From Streptomyces antibioticus (GTDB lineage: Bacteria; Actinomycetota; Actinomycetes; Streptomycetales; Streptomycetaceae): 64,000 bases of DNA. The translations under genes were made by a program, and so were the position numbers. The notes under the pieces are model-generated. The model saw only the letters and a list, made by a program, of their open reading frames with translations. It was not told the DNA's origin and did no database searches. Position 1 is the stretch's first letter. Each line of letters begins with the position of its first letter. Below are positions 63,252 to 64,000 of this stretch, one piece after another. The stretch covers positions 3,412,645-3,476,644 of the forward strand of contig NZ_CM007717.1 in the NCBI RefSeq assembly GCF_002019855.1. The letters run 5' to 3'.

Positions 63252-64000
63252 ATGACCGTCAACGGCTCTGACGACGTACTGCTTGTTCACGGCGGAACCC
63301 CGCTGGAGGGCGAGATCCGTGTCCGCGGTGCGAAGAACCTCGTACCGAAGGCCATGGTCGCCGCGCTGCTGGGCAGTGAGCCGAGTCGGCTGCGCAACGT
63401 TCCGGACATCCGCGACGTGCGGGTCGTACGCGGGCTGCTGCAACTGCACGGGGTGACGGTCCGTCCGGGTGAGGAGCCCGGTGAGCTGGTGCTCGACCCG
63501 ACCTATGTGGAGAGCGCCAACGTCGCCGACATCGATGCCCACGCGGGGTCGAGCCGGATCCCGATCCTGTTCTGCGGGCCGCTGCTGCACCGGCTGGGCC
63601 ACGCGTTCATCCCGGGCCTGGGCGGCTGCGACATCGGCGGCCGACCGATCGACTTCCACTTCGACGTGCTGCGGCAGTTCGGCGCGAAGATCGAGAAGCG
63701 GGCGGACGGGCAGTACCTGGAGGCCCCTCAGCGGCTGCGCGGCACGAAGATCCGGCTGCCGTACCCGTCCGTGGGCGCGACCGAGCAGGTGCTGCTGACG
63801 GCGGTCCTCGCGGAAGGTGTCACCGAGCTGTCCAACGCGGCCGTCGAGCCGGAGATCGAGGACCTCATCTGCGTGCTGCAGAAGATGGGCGCGATCATCG
63901 CGATGGACACCGACCGCACCATCCGCATCACCGGTGTGGACAAGCTCGGCGGGTACACCCACCGGGCCCTGTCGGACCGGCTGGAGGCGGCGTCCTGGGC
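63252..64000 (+). CDS. murA: UDP-N-acetylglucosamine 1-carboxyvinyltransferase (3' end outside window)
   Basis: First committed step of peptidoglycan synthesis: enolpyruvyl transfer from PEP to UDP-GlcNAc. Visible: GTPLEGEIRVRGAKNLVPKA (Lys29-Asn UDP-GlcNAc site), SSRIPILFCGPLLHRLGHAF, and Cys126 in GLGGCDIGGRPIDFH, the position attacked by fosfomycin (Asp in mycobacteria). ATG 63252. About 249 of ~440 residues lie in the window. Confidence 0.94.
   Translation, partial: MTVNGSDDVLLVHGGTPLEGEIRVRGAKNLVPKAMVAALLGSEPSRLRNVPDIRDVRVVRGLLQLHGVTVRPGEEPGELVLDPTYVESANVADIDAHAGSSRIPILFCGPLLHRLGHAFIPGLGGCDIGGRPIDFHFDVLRQFGAKIEKRADGQYLEAPQRLRGTKIRLPYPSVGATEQVLLTAVLAEGVTELSNAAVEPEIEDLICVLQKMGAIIAMDTDRTIRITGVDKLGGYTHRALSDRLEAASW

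Overview
This is a Streptomyces chromosome segment. The evidence is very high GC with G/C in third codon positions, GTG starts with GTGA/ATGA overlaps between operon genes, an SsgA-like sporulation protein, the actinobacterial CysM–CysO–Mec cysteine route, DasR-type dre boxes at the GlcNAc PTS genes, and a divergent hpd/hpdR pair. From memory, the gene order resembles S. coelicolor between nagE2 and murA; I could not align it.

Layout. 1-5.1 kb: rdgB (cut by the window edge), a small lipoprotein, rph, and the GlcNAc phosphotransferase genes nagF (IIB), nagE1 and nagE2 (IIC) with dre operators. 5.1-14.5 kb: an MBL hydrolase, a membrane-anchored MazF-like protein, cysM-cysO with a Cys-containing leader peptide and mec, an amino-acid permease, clpS with a DUF2017 gene, and NAD salvage (pncB, pncA) flanking an array of 165-bp repeats. 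14.6-35.5 kb: a secreted M6 metalloprotease, two RDD membrane proteins, ssgG, a GlcD-like oxidase, a TPR protein, hpd/hpdR, a glycine-betaine/choline-type ABC operon, a Lon-like (S16) protein, an IclR regulator, a helicase, a Doc/antitoxin pair and an MFS exporter. 43.9-64 kb: two tandem secreted S33 hydrolases (the first broken by a stop codon), a secreted multidomain nuclease facing a SUKH-4-like protein, an aldo/keto reductase, a three-subunit molybdenum hydroxylase, a GH20 hexosaminidase with its sugar ABC transporter, a DUF3039 protein, an AlgH-like protein, and murA (cut by the window edge).

The most unusual part is a 7.95-kb integrated element at 35,749-43,702. It lies between perfect 42-bp direct repeats made from the 3' half of a tRNA-Cys(GCA) gene. 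Its base composition is clearly lower in GC than its flanks. It carries a tyrosine integrase, a GntR-type wHTH regulator, a lipoprotein and a membrane protein, a probable ATC-started small gene, a replication-initiator-like gene with about five 20-bp inverted-repeat iterons inside its coding sequence (arranged like lambda O/ori), a run of five small genes on the minus strand, and a serine resolvase with a res-like array of GTTCATC repeats upstream. It has no recognisable conjugation gene and no virion gene. The second catalytic Arg of the integrase (HxxR box) reads Cys, one C-to-T change away, so the element may be locked in place.

The two ends of the window share an amino-sugar theme: GlcNAc PTS uptake on the left; hexosaminidase with its ABC transporter and MurA on the right. 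Family names come from recognition of the translated sequences only; no database search was possible.
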